From: a virus
IMG/VR virus record: IMGVR_UViG_3300031563_000002
Coordinates: 1-44,829 of that record
Length of the DNA: 44,829 bases
Strand: one strand, 5' to 3'
Shown one piece after another: positions 30,259 to 37,218 of the stretch; position 1 is the stretch's first letter, and every line of letters begins with the position of its first letter. Made by a program: the position numbers and the translations under genes. The notes below the pieces were generated by a model. The model had not been told where the DNA came from. It saw only the letters and a list, made by a program, of their open reading frames with translations, and did no database searches.

Positions 30259-31871
30259 AGTGTCCCCAGCAGCAAGCTGGCCTCCAGGTCAGTCGCCCTG
30301 AACGGAGTATTCGCCGAGTGGACGAGCTTCCAAGCCCTTCGCCTAAACGTTCCGCAGTTTTCGAGAAACGGCCTTGCCTGAGACAAGTCCATTGATCTGG
30401 CGGTGCTCCAGGTCTGGTAGTCATCCTCCGTGTAGGATACTGAAAGGGTGCTGTTCGTGACTTGGTCCGTGAGAAGGTCCATAATCGGAAGTGTCTTCCG
30501 CACGCGGACTCCCCCGTCGAAGTTCGGAGTGATGATCGTCACGTCGAAGGTTACTCCATTGTCCTGATATACGTCACTATTCAGGATGTGGGTTTCCCCA
30601 CTTGACTCGTGGAGAAAGATTGGTACGTTGGCTGTGCCCAAGGTGCAGGATACGTAGGGGAAGTAGTTCCCACTCGGGTCTTGCCACTCAGCCCACTGTC
30701 GAGTCGTGAGGTCACAGACCAAGGTTCGGTTGCTGTTCTTCAGTGTAACCCCATAGAATACATGCCCATTGTACCGGGTAATCCAAGAGTAGACGGTTGT
30801 ATAGTCGGCTGTTTCGAGTAGTCTGTCAATGTAGTCATTCGAGATTGGAGATATTGTGAGGTTCTCCAACGCCATTACTGAGACGGAGCCGTTCTCGGAA
30901 GTAGCGATCCAGACCAGGACCCCGTCGAGACTCTGCACGCTGTCTGCATGCCGGCAGCCAACGGAGACCTTCGCGCCCTGCACGGCACCGAGGGGAGATC
31001 CACTGGTATTCCCCGCGTCGTAGAATATCTCGACACTCTTGCTCTTCATTGCAATGACGTAGACCAACTGCTTCTCGCACCTGATACCGGTGTCCGCCTC
31101 GATCTGCGCGAGGAGGTAATTGATCGGGTCCCAGGTTGTTGGGTCGTTTATATTCGAGCCGTAAACGGCGCTATCAGCAGTCAATATGTACGTCGTGCCG
31201 TCAAGGTAGGCTGAGCCTTTCACGTAACCGGCCGGGAGACCCGTGCTGCTAAAGGTCAAGCTAGCCCCTGTGTGGGTCAGAAGGGCCTTATTTGTGAGGG
31301 TGACCTTTGTGCTGGAGTCAATCGTTAGGATTGCAGTGTTCAGCGGAAGGTCCGACCCAACAGATGAAGTGACTGACATGCCAACGGACAGACTGGCTGT
31401 GGAGGACAATCCGGTCACTTCGGCCGATCCGGTCGTTATATTGCCGGTCAAGGCTACAGTTGTGGCGATCGCAACAGCCGTCCAAGTCGGAGAGCCCGTC
31501 GGTGTGTACACGTAAATGGCTGCGCCGTTATTCAATAACAGGGATGGGTTGGCTCCCCTTGAGATACTAAAGGTATACTGCGCGGAGGTGTTCAAACCAG
31601 TCTGGAGGGACACCCCATTCTTGTAGAGAACCGACCCAACAACTGCGTAGATGTCTCCATTCCAGTTGAATATTCCCAAGCCCGTCCCCGCCGCCGTCGT
31701 TCCACTGGCCTGCATTCCAGGCCGCTTCACAATCCGAAACCTGTCCTTGGACACCTGCTCCACAAACGCGTTGATGAGCTTTGCATCCTTCGCATCAGTA
31801 TGGTCGCGGTTCTCTGGACCTGTGAGAAGGGGAATCCTGGTAGGAACTCCAGTGCCGTGTGTTAGTGCCAC
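30255..31871 (-). CDS. Tail hub / packaged-DNA stabilisation protein, P22 gp10-like (538 aa)
   Basis: Its N-terminus (GVPTRIPLLTGPENRD...AKLINAFVEQVSKDRFRIVKRPGMQ) and the following repeated small beta motifs (GIFNWNGDIYAVVGSVLYKNG) match the phage stabilisation family (P22 gp10), the hub that plugs the connector after packaging. The middle is rich in Thr/Ser strands. The C-terminal half (QSLDGVLVWIATSENGSVSVMALENLTISPIS) resembles beta-propeller hub domains. Gene order (adaptor, hub, fibre, ejection proteins) fits a P22-like tail. The start lies inside the end of the adaptor gene. Confidence 0.82.
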   Translation of the reverse strand: MALTHGTGVPTRIPLLTGPENRDHTDAKDAKLINAFVEQVSKDRFRIVKRPGMQASGTTAAGTGLGIFNWNGDIYAVVGSVLYKNGVSLQTGLNTSAQYTFSISRGANPSLLLNNGAAIYVYTPTGSPTWTAVAIATTVALTGNITTGSAEVTGLSSTASLSVGMSVTSSVGSDLPLNTAILTIDSSTKVTLTNKALLTHTGASLTFSSTGLPAGYVKGSAYLDGTTYILTADSAVYGSNINDPTTWDPINYLLAQIEADTGIRCEKQLVYVIAMKSKSVEIFYDAGNTSGSPLGAVQGAKVSVGCRHADSVQSLDGVLVWIATSENGSVSVMALENLTISPISNDYIDRLLETADYTTVYSWITRYNGHVFYGVTLKNSNRTLVCDLTTRQWAEWQDPSGNYFPYVSCTLGTANVPIFLHESSGETHILNSDVYQDNGVTFDVTIITPNFDGGVRVRKTLPIMDLLTDQVTNSTLSVSYTEDDYQTWSTARSMDLSQARPFLENCGTFRRRAWKLVHSANTPFRATDLEASLLLGTL

Positions 31872-32566
31872 GGATTTCTCCCCCCGCGGACGTCAGCTTG
31901 GAAGGTCACCGAGACGTCCTCCACATCCCAGTTTTCCAGGATCTGCCGATAGAACATGGCCTTTTGGGCACAGCGGTCCGTGATCTCCTTCGGCTGGCCA
32001 GTGCAAATGTCATCTGCCAAAGCCCACCGGAGGAATATGAACCACTCATTTGGGAAGTCTATGCTGTCATTCACCGTGGTGAAATTGGTTACCTGGAGCT
32101 GCGCAAGCACGTGAACCGTGCCAGTAGCAGTAGTGCTATCGGGGACATTCCACAGATGGACAGTTAGGTAGGTAAGAAGCTTCTCGACGAAATACTGGTT
32201 CACATCTCCAGTTTGAGTAACCTGACTAAGCTGAATCCAGTCGTGCCACGCAGCTGCAATGAGGGGCCGGCGGATGCTAGAGCTGTCTAGGTAATAGGCC
32301 TCGATTATCCGCATGGGCTTGGTCATGACGACGTCGCCCGCAGGCCCCAGGGTGTATGAACCCTTCCCTGCAGTAAGCGGGATTGTCGTGTCACTGTTGA
32401 GCCAGAGCTTCAGTCCCGAGACTTGTTCCGCATTGATTACATCATTCAGGCGCTGGAGGTAGCGGGCGTACTGGTCGGCGGAAGGAGTTCCCCCCGATTC
32501 CAGTAAACCCGCATCCACCATAGCCATCGTGATGATGCGGTCAGCTGAGTTAAAGACCGCGGTCAT
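31862..32566 (-). CDS. Head-to-tail adaptor, P22 gp4-like (234 aa)
   Basis: A mostly helical protein with a central beta segment (IPLTAGKGSYTLGPAGDVVMTKPMRI), the typical mark of podovirus tail adaptor proteins that bind below the portal. The N-terminal helix (ADRIITMAMVDAGLLESG) and the C-terminal helices (IFLRWALADDI...FYRQILENW) complete the pattern. It probably forms a dodecameric ring joining portal and hub. It lies directly before the hub gene in transcription order. Confidence 0.82.
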   Translation of the reverse strand: MTAVFNSADRIITMAMVDAGLLESGGTPSADQYARYLQRLNDVINAEQVSGLKLWLNSDTTIPLTAGKGSYTLGPAGDVVMTKPMRIIEAYYLDSSSIRRPLIAAAWHDWIQLSQVTQTGDVNQYFVEKLLTYLTVHLWNVPDSTTATGTVHVLAQLQVTNFTTVNDSIDFPNEWFIFLRWALADDICTGQPKEITDRCAQKAMFYRQILENWDVEDVSVTFQADVRGGRNPWH

Positions 32567-32568
32567 AA

Positions 32569-32982
32569 TTAGCCCTGTCCATTACCTTGTTTGACCAATT
32601 CCAGGATCAGAGAAAACACCTGGGTCCCGGAGGTCCAACCTGTGGTCTGGATGTTGATGTTGCCGGTCTTACCGGCTCCTGCGTTATTCTGCAGTCCACC
32701 GAAATTCCAGAAGGACATCTTGCCGCGACCTGCCACGGGCAGGATCACGACATCTGACGTGGCATCCCAGAGGAGCTGGACTTCCAGCTGATCACTGACC
32801 GAGTAATCCAGATGGTCAATACGAACTTCACTAGGGGCCAGTGAGGTACTGCCTTGAGTCAGGGACGCAACCGCAATCGCGGTCGTCAAGGACAGGTCAC
32901 TCGTATCGAGTATCCCAGTGAGCTTGACGATCGCGTTGCGGGGTCCTTCCTCAAGGATTTGAGTCAGGAAGGAGTTTGCCAT
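32569..32982 (-). CDS. Virion-associated beta protein (137 aa)
   Basis: This is a Thr/Ser/Val-rich protein with alternating strands and no Cys. It starts ANSFLTQILEEGPRNAIVKLTGILDTSDLS, a pattern I know from short proteins placed between capsid and tail genes of podoviruses, and ends in a short basic tail. It is probably a minor head or connector component. The exact role is unknown. The gene starts 17 bases after the preceding stop and ends two bases before the next start. Confidence 0.65.
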   Translation of the reverse strand: MANSFLTQILEEGPRNAIVKLTGILDTSDLSLTTAIAVASLTQGSTSLAPSEVRIDHLDYSVSDQLEVQLLWDATSDVVILPVAGRGKMSFWNFGGLQNNAGAGKTGNINIQTTGWTSGTQVFSLILELVKQGNGQG

Positions 32983-32999
32983 GATTAATGCTCCTTACC

Positions 33000-33689
33000 T
33001 TATCGAGTGACTTCACTGCTGGCCAGCACGTAGTCCACTGTGAGTGTCTGAGGACCAGTGGTTGGCGTGATCTGGAACACCGGGCCAAGAACGGCGTTGG
33101 TCAGGGTAGTGGCCGAGGCGCCAATGGTCGGACTGGATACGCGCGCGACAAGGGCGTCGTCTTGGTAGACCAGCAGATCCGTACCATCGTAGTAGAAGGC
33201 CAAATCGACGTAGGTAGCGGCGACGGCATCAGTGAACTTGGTCGATGCGACGAGTGTGGTAGCGGAACTGCCGACTGTCGAGACCAGAGTGATCGCGCCA
33301 GAAGCATCGATCGCAAACCACAGGCCATCGGTAGTGGCGCTGCCTTTCTGCAGACCCACGTATTCGGTACCTGCGAGAGCGGATACCTGGAAACGAGTCA
33401 CAAACCAGAACTGCTTGCCAGCGACAAACTGCAGGAAGGTGCCGTTCTTGTACGCAGAGGTGGCTGTAGTGGCGCCACCGGGGGTGAGCAGGCCGAGGCC
33501 GCCGAGACCGTCTGTCAAGGCGAAGGTGCTCGACGTACCAGTAACGGTGAAGTCCGTGCCAATCAGCGTGTCGAAGTCATTCTTGTATGAGGCCACTGGA
33601 TGGAACGGGTCATGATGGGGGTAGTTGGCTAGGGGGTGGCCAACAGGATCGGTAGAAATACCGCTAAGAAAACGTGCAGGGTTTGCCAT
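33000..33689 (-). CDS. Beta-sandwich (lectin-like) virion protein (229 aa)
   Basis: Residues about 38-229 form a run of strands (FLQFVAGKQFWFVTRFQVSA, GLWFAIDASGAITLVS, VDLAFYYDGTDLLVYQDDAL) resembling concanavalin-type jelly-roll domains, as in phage decoration or fibre proteins. The first 35 residues are a Pro/His-rich linker (DPVGHPLANYPHHDPFHP). It is probably displayed on the capsid surface. It begins a new unit after the capsid terminator, and its ribosome-binding site AAGGAG is part of a fold-back leader (33698-33733). High expression under control of that leader is possible. Confidence 0.7.
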   Translation of the reverse strand: MANPARFLSGISTDPVGHPLANYPHHDPFHPVASYKNDFDTLIGTDFTVTGTSSTFALTDGLGGLGLLTPGGATTATSAYKNGTFLQFVAGKQFWFVTRFQVSALAGTEYVGLQKGSATTDGLWFAIDASGAITLVSTVGSSATTLVASTKFTDAVAATYVDLAFYYDGTDLLVYQDDALVARVSSPTIGASATTLTNAVLGPVFQITPTTGPQTLTVDYVLASSEVTR

Positions 33690-33697
33690 TTAAAGCT

Positions 33698-33733
33698 CCT
33701 TCGTTCATGAATGAACGTCCCGAGGGACGAAGG
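33698..33733 (-). promoter_or_regulatory. Leader RNA that can hide the ribosome-binding site
   Basis: On the minus-strand transcript CCTTCGT (from 33733-33727) can pair with ACGAAGG (from 33704-33698), which overlaps the AAGGAG of the gene starting at 33689. The region between can instead form two small hairpins (CGTCC/GGACG and CGTTCA/TGAACG) that leave the site free. The two arrangements compete for the same bases. This resembles a translational switch; the trigger is unknown. Confidence 0.45.
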
Positions 33734-33757
33734 ACCAATCAACCGGACTGGCGGCGG

Positions 33758-33797
33758 TTTCCCGTTCGAACAATGTTGCCATTCAACGAACGGGAAA
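33758..33797. repeat. Perfect 11-bp inverted repeat
   Basis: TTTCCCGTTCG (33758-33768) and CGAACGGGAAA (33787-33797) flank an 18-base loop that contains AATG-TTGC-CATT (33772-33783). It lies just after the capsid terminator on the minus strand. The CCCGTTCG and AATG-N4-CATT parts also occur in the terminal repeat. It could be an RNA hairpin or a protein-binding site. Confidence 0.6.
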
Positions 33798-33816
33798 AGG
33801 CAGCCCTTCGACTGCC
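33795..33816 (-). terminator. Rho-independent terminator after the capsid gene
   Basis: Read on the minus strand: GGCAG (33816-33812), an 8-base loop, CTGCC (33803-33799), then TTTT (33798-33795). It lies 12 bases after the capsid stop and would partly separate the head genes from the tail genes. A 5-bp stem with a short T run suggests partial readthrough, which the tail genes need. Confidence 0.68.
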
Positions 33817-33827
33817 CTGAACCCTAA

Positions 33828-34739
33828 TTAGGGCCCGTTGCTACCGAAGATACCGCGACCATCGGTACAGCCGACGCTGAACCGCATGTAACTTGCGGCC
33901 TTGGCGTTCTTCGTATCGAAGTCGTTGTCTTGCTCCAGGCCGGGCCGCTCACGCCAGAACATATTCATCCCGTTGGGGATGTTGGTCCTGACGAACCAGG
34001 CATGCGGGCTGGTGAAGTAGTGGTTCATCTTGATGCCATCCGGGTAGGCATTCGTAGCCTTGAGCACGTTGATGTTGTTGCTCGTCGTGCCAGGCTGAAG
34101 GACGCTCTTCAGGATTCGGTTGGCATTGTACCACTCGCTCGGGGCGATGTGAAGGGACCGCGGCATCACAGCAATCTTCAGGCCACGGTTGTTCGTGGCC
34201 AGCATGATCTGGATGCTCATGTCCTCCAATGCAGCTTCCGACAGGTCCGCGTTTGAGGACAGTTGGTTGCTGTAGGTGCCGCCGCTCGAGTTGACGTGGG
34301 CCGTGGAGATCAAGGCCTGCGCATCCGGCAACGTAAAGTACGTCGTGGAGAATGCGTTGTTGTAGATGAATGCGGCTACGTTCTCGATCGTCTGGGCCAT
34401 AGAGAAGGCATTGCCCTTGGCGCGGCGCATCGAGACTTCCTCGTAGAGGTTGTCCTTCCGCTCCTCGTAGGTCACGATGTAGCCCAGCGCATACGCGATG
34501 TGGGTATAGGTCGTGATCCAGCCTTGGGATTCCGTGTCATAGGCAACGGATGCGCCCTGACCCTTGACGGTTGCGAGGCCGAAGCCAGTGAGTTCCACAT
34601 CCTGCTCGTAGGCCTGTTCGCTGTCCTGCACGTTGTACAGGTCGGTATATTCCACCGGGTGCTGTGCGTGCTCCTGCCCCCAGATTTCCCGAACGCCGGG
34701 CCACAGTAGCTTCGGGTGGGTACCAGTGTTGATTGCCAT
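33828..34739 (-). CDS. Major capsid protein (303 aa)
   Basis: The gene follows scaffold and two virion genes and precedes a terminator, the normal place for the major head protein. Its length (303 residues) and mixed alpha/beta pattern (long central helix MAQTIENVAAFIYNNAF, GLKIAVMPRSLHIAPSEWYNANRILKS, and a C-terminal ARFSVG-type strand) fit an HK97-fold coat protein; I recognise no specific subfamily. GGAGAG just before the ATG predicts strong translation. The P22-like portal and scaffold support a procapsid route. Confidence 0.85.
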   Translation of the reverse strand: MAINTGTHPKLLWPGVREIWGQEHAQHPVEYTDLYNVQDSEQAYEQDVELTGFGLATVKGQGASVAYDTESQGWITTYTHIAYALGYIVTYEERKDNLYEEVSMRRAKGNAFSMAQTIENVAAFIYNNAFSTTYFTLPDAQALISTAHVNSSGGTYSNQLSSNADLSEAALEDMSIQIMLATNNRGLKIAVMPRSLHIAPSEWYNANRILKSVLQPGTTSNNINVLKATNAYPDGIKMNHYFTSPHAWFVRTNIPNGMNMFWRERPGLEQDNDFDTKNAKAASYMRFSVGCTDGRGIFGSNGP

Positions 34740-34751
34740 GATACTCTCCTC

Positions 34752-35357
34752 TTAGACGCCAGCAGCGCCGGTGCCGTGCGCCAGTTCGTGGACGTTCGCC
34801 GAAACGAGCCACTTGGCATAAGCGCCAAAGGCATTGTCCGGACGACGAGCCAGACCCAGCAAGCGGAAGGCCAGCGTAGCTGTGGTTGCGGGGGTTGCAT
34901 CGGTGGCGGAGGATAGTTCCCAGCCAGAGACGTAACCATTGCCCGTGCCACTATTGAGCACGGTGTTGAGGCCGACTTGAGCCGCTGCGAGGGCTGTGCC
35001 GTTCGAGTGCTCCTGGACCTCGAAGATGAGATCAGGCGCATCTGCGACCAGGGCATACCACACTGCAGGATCAGATGCCGGACGATAGGTGATGTCCAGA
35101 TTGGACGGATTGGCGATGAGTCCTTCGTACTTGCCCAAGCCCACGATCACGCCCCGGATGGCACCAGTGCCCCCGTAGATCGCAATTCCTGGAACACCGT
35201 TGGTGTCCGCCGTCCCCGAGCTGATGACCGGATCGCCAATGTACAGGGCCGTTGCGTAGGACGCAGCGATCGAGTACACGTTGACTTGGCCATTGTAAGG
35301 GGAGCCGTCTTGATGCTTGACAGGACGCAAGCCAAAAGGCGTGTTTGCGTTTGCCAT
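34752..35357 (-). CDS. Virion structural protein next to capsid (201 aa)
   Basis: It begins MANANTPFGLRPVKHQDGSPYNGQVNVYSI, a start very common in short podovirus proteins encoded beside the coat protein. The rest is Ala/Thr/Gly-rich strands with a GAYAKWLVSANVHE end. Probably a decoration or minor head protein. The ATG overlaps the stop of the upstream gene, and the capsid gene starts 12 bases after its stop. The precise role is not known. Confidence 0.7.
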   Translation of the reverse strand: MANANTPFGLRPVKHQDGSPYNGQVNVYSIAASYATALYIGDPVISSGTADTNGVPGIAIYGGTGAIRGVIVGLGKYEGLIANPSNLDITYRPASDPAVWYALVADAPDLIFEVQEHSNGTALAAAQVGLNTVLNSGTGNGYVSGWELSSATDATPATTATLAFRLLGLARRPDNAFGAYAKWLVSANVHELAHGTGAAGV

Positions 35358-35878
35358 TACGTTCTCCTTTTACGAGTAAATAGGTTTTTCCGCATCTCCG
35401 GAATGTGCTGCTGGGGGGTGTAGGACAGCTCTCGATTTTCGTGGGCGGAGCCAACCTGCCTTCCCTCGCGCATTGCCGAAGCAAATGTCTCACTTCTCTC
35501 CTCCAACAGTGCTTGGTCCTGCCGCCAGTATTCCTCCGGCAGCTTCATCAAGTACAGTCGTTCAGCGTTACCTAGCTCGTTCGGAGAACTGGAGGCCAAC
35601 ACGCTGATACGCGACCCCAGATCTGTATTGCCTGACTCTAGCTCAGAGTCTGCCACCCCCAGGTTGACAAGGTCAATCTCGTCATCCTCGACGAAGGTGT
35701 AACCTGCCCGTAGTGCCTGCTGGAGCCGCGCCGGGTCCCCTCGCATCCAATGGAGGTGGAATCCCGGAATCTCCGGCACGGCCAGCTTCTGCTGGGGCAC
35801 GGACATCGGGATGCGCTCTCGGCGCTCTTGCATCGTCTCGTCGGTCGCAGCCGGATTCTTGTTCGACTCGGTCATCAT
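35357..35878 (-). CDS. Hypothetical head-module protein (173 aa)
   Basis: A polar N-terminus (TESNKNPAATDET) leads into RERIPMSVPQQKLAVPEIPGFHLHWMRGDPARLQQALRAGYTFV, a block I have seen in small podovirus proteins encoded between scaffold and capsid. The C-terminal half is charged and helical with a basic end (RKNLFTRKRRT). It may help in assembly or be a minor head component. ATG codons at 35878 and 35875 overlap the scaffold stop. The function is unknown. Confidence 0.68.
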   Translation of the reverse strand: MMTESNKNPAATDETMQERRERIPMSVPQQKLAVPEIPGFHLHWMRGDPARLQQALRAGYTFVEDDEIDLVNLGVADSELESGNTDLGSRISVLASSSPNELGNAERLYLMKLPEEYWRQDQALLEERSETFASAMREGRQVGSAHENRELSYTPQQHIPEMRKNLFTRKRRT

Positions 35879-36681
35879 TCTTCTCCTTCAAAGTATATGC
35901 GCGCATACGCTTTCTGCCAATCTGCTTCTGTCTTGTATAGCTTGTCCGGGCCGACGAGGCGTTTGGCTTGCTTGGAGCAAGCAGCCTTGGCATCGGCCGG
36001 AAGGTCTGCGTAGGATTGACCGCCGGATCGGCCGCCGGTTGTAGCGGCCTCCGCAACCTTCGTCGGCGCCGGACCTCCGCCCATCTCCTCATCTAGGCGA
36101 TCATAGAACGCCTTCCCAACGAGGTCGTCGTTGTCCGGGTCGGAGCGCAGCATGTTGACGATGCCCATTGCCTTCCTGGACTTGCGGTCATCGACCCCAT
36201 ACCAGGGATTGCGTTGGTGCCACTCCAAGAACTCTGGATCTAGCTGCGGCTGGCCCTGCGGCTGTCCCTGAGGAGCCGCAGGTTTGGCCTGCTTGCTCTC
36301 CAGCTCGGCCTCTCGCAGCTGCGATAGCTTGTCCGTGATGTCGACCTCCGTATCGATGTCGCCGGTTTCCTTGGCGTCCTTCAGACCCTTGAGTAGGCTC
36401 TTTCTCGTTTCCTCAACCTTGCGCTTCGTCTCGTCCCGAAAGACTTCTTCCATAGCCCCAACCGAATCCTGGAGGGACTTGATGGTGTCATGGAGCTGGC
36501 GATTGTGGGCCTCACTTTGGGCGAGCCGAGATTCGAGCCGACGGTTGTTTGCCTTCAGGATGGGCATAACCGTGTTGCCCCGCTCCACGAAGGTTTCCGC
36601 ATCGACCCACTGCTCGGGGTCACCACGCCATTCTTCCCGGGGCGCCCAGCCCATGTTCTTGGCTTCTTGCTCGGTGTTCAT
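35875..36681 (-). CDS. Scaffolding protein (268 aa)
   Basis: Highly charged and mainly helical, with strong coiled-coil heptads at about 35-130 (ANNRRLESRLAQSEAHNRQL region, and KRKVEETRKSLLKGLKDA), followed by a Gln/Pro linker (about 137-150) and an ending with basic-helix character. Composition, length, absence of Cys except one, and position between portal/co-chaperonin and capsid identify it as the internal scaffold that guides coat assembly and leaves the procapsid. It overlaps both neighbours by ATGA junctions. Confidence 0.82.
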   Translation of the reverse strand: MNTEQEAKNMGWAPREEWRGDPEQWVDAETFVERGNTVMPILKANNRRLESRLAQSEAHNRQLHDTIKSLQDSVGAMEEVFRDETKRKVEETRKSLLKGLKDAKETGDIDTEVDITDKLSQLREAELESKQAKPAAPQGQPQGQPQLDPEFLEWHQRNPWYGVDDRKSRKAMGIVNMLRSDPDNDDLVGKAFYDRLDEEMGGGPAPTKVAEAATTGGRSGGQSYADLPADAKAACSKQAKRLVGPDKLYKTEADWQKAYARIYFEGEE

Positions 36682-36989
36682 GATTTCTCCTTCGTAATAG
36701 CTGCAAAAATGTCGTTGTCTCGGACCAGGCGATAGACCTTATCGTCCGCCGGTCCCTTCGTCATATATCCCGCCATCGCGGAGATCATGACCTTCTCACC
36801 AACCTTCGCGCGGGGCGGCTCGTCCGGCCAGCAAGCTGGGCCGATGGCAATAACAACGGCTCGTTGCTCAACCATCATCTGCCGACTGCTCACCTGATCC
36901 GGGAGCACGATCACCGAATCTTTCTTCTCGGGTTCGTAGTGCTCCACCAAAACAGCTCGGCCGCGGGGTTCCAATCCTGATTCATTCAT
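36678..36989 (-). CDS. GroES-like co-chaperonin (103 aa)
   Basis: ATG 36989 (MNESGLEPRG) has GGAG eight bases upstream; longer in-frame starts lie within the previous gene. Sequence order matches Cpn10: RGRAVLVEHYEPEKKDSVIVLP at residues 9-30, where the mobile loop ends in IVL (27-29), the tripeptide by which GroES binds GroEL; then VVIAIGPA (GEVLAVG in GroES), KVGEKVMIS (VKVGDIVIF) and RLVRDNDIFAAI (LIMSESDILAIV). Length is close to the host 97. Phage co-chaperonins such as T4 gp31 replace host GroES so that GroEL can fold the coat protein. Placement right before scaffold and capsid agrees. Confidence 0.88.
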   Translation of the reverse strand: MNESGLEPRGRAVLVEHYEPEKKDSVIVLPDQVSSRQMMVEQRAVVIAIGPACWPDEPPRAKVGEKVMISAMAGYMTKGPADDKVYRLVRDNDIFAAITKEKS

Positions 36990-37218
36990 CGATAAGCTCC
37001 ATTTCAAGTTTCTCGAAGTCCACATTGAGAACAACAGTATAGGCGCGAATCATGCCCACGTTATGATCCTCAAGGGGTTTGGTCCCTGGACTGAGATAGT
37101 TGCCCTCCGCCCAGTTCTGCTTGCCCTCCTCCACCCACTGGCGGAGCACCTGCTCCAGGGCCTGCGTTACCGGATGGCTTTTCCATTCCAGGAACATTTC
37201 CTCGCTGATTTGACTCAT
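36982..37218 (-). CDS. Small conserved-type head-module protein overlapping portal (78 aa)
   Basis: ATG 37218 lies 149 bases inside the portal gene in another frame, and the stop (36982) overlaps the co-chaperonin start by eight bases. The product (SEEMFLEWKSHPVTQALEQVLRQWVEEGKQNWAEG) is a charged helical protein of a type seen near podovirus portal genes, so it looks real rather than a shadow. The overlapped portal end is a low-complexity Gly/Pro/Gln tail. An assembly role is inferred from context only. Confidence 0.68.
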   Translation of the reverse strand: MSQISEEMFLEWKSHPVTQALEQVLRQWVEEGKQNWAEGNYLSPGTKPLEDHNVGMIRAYTVVLNVDFEKLEMELIDE

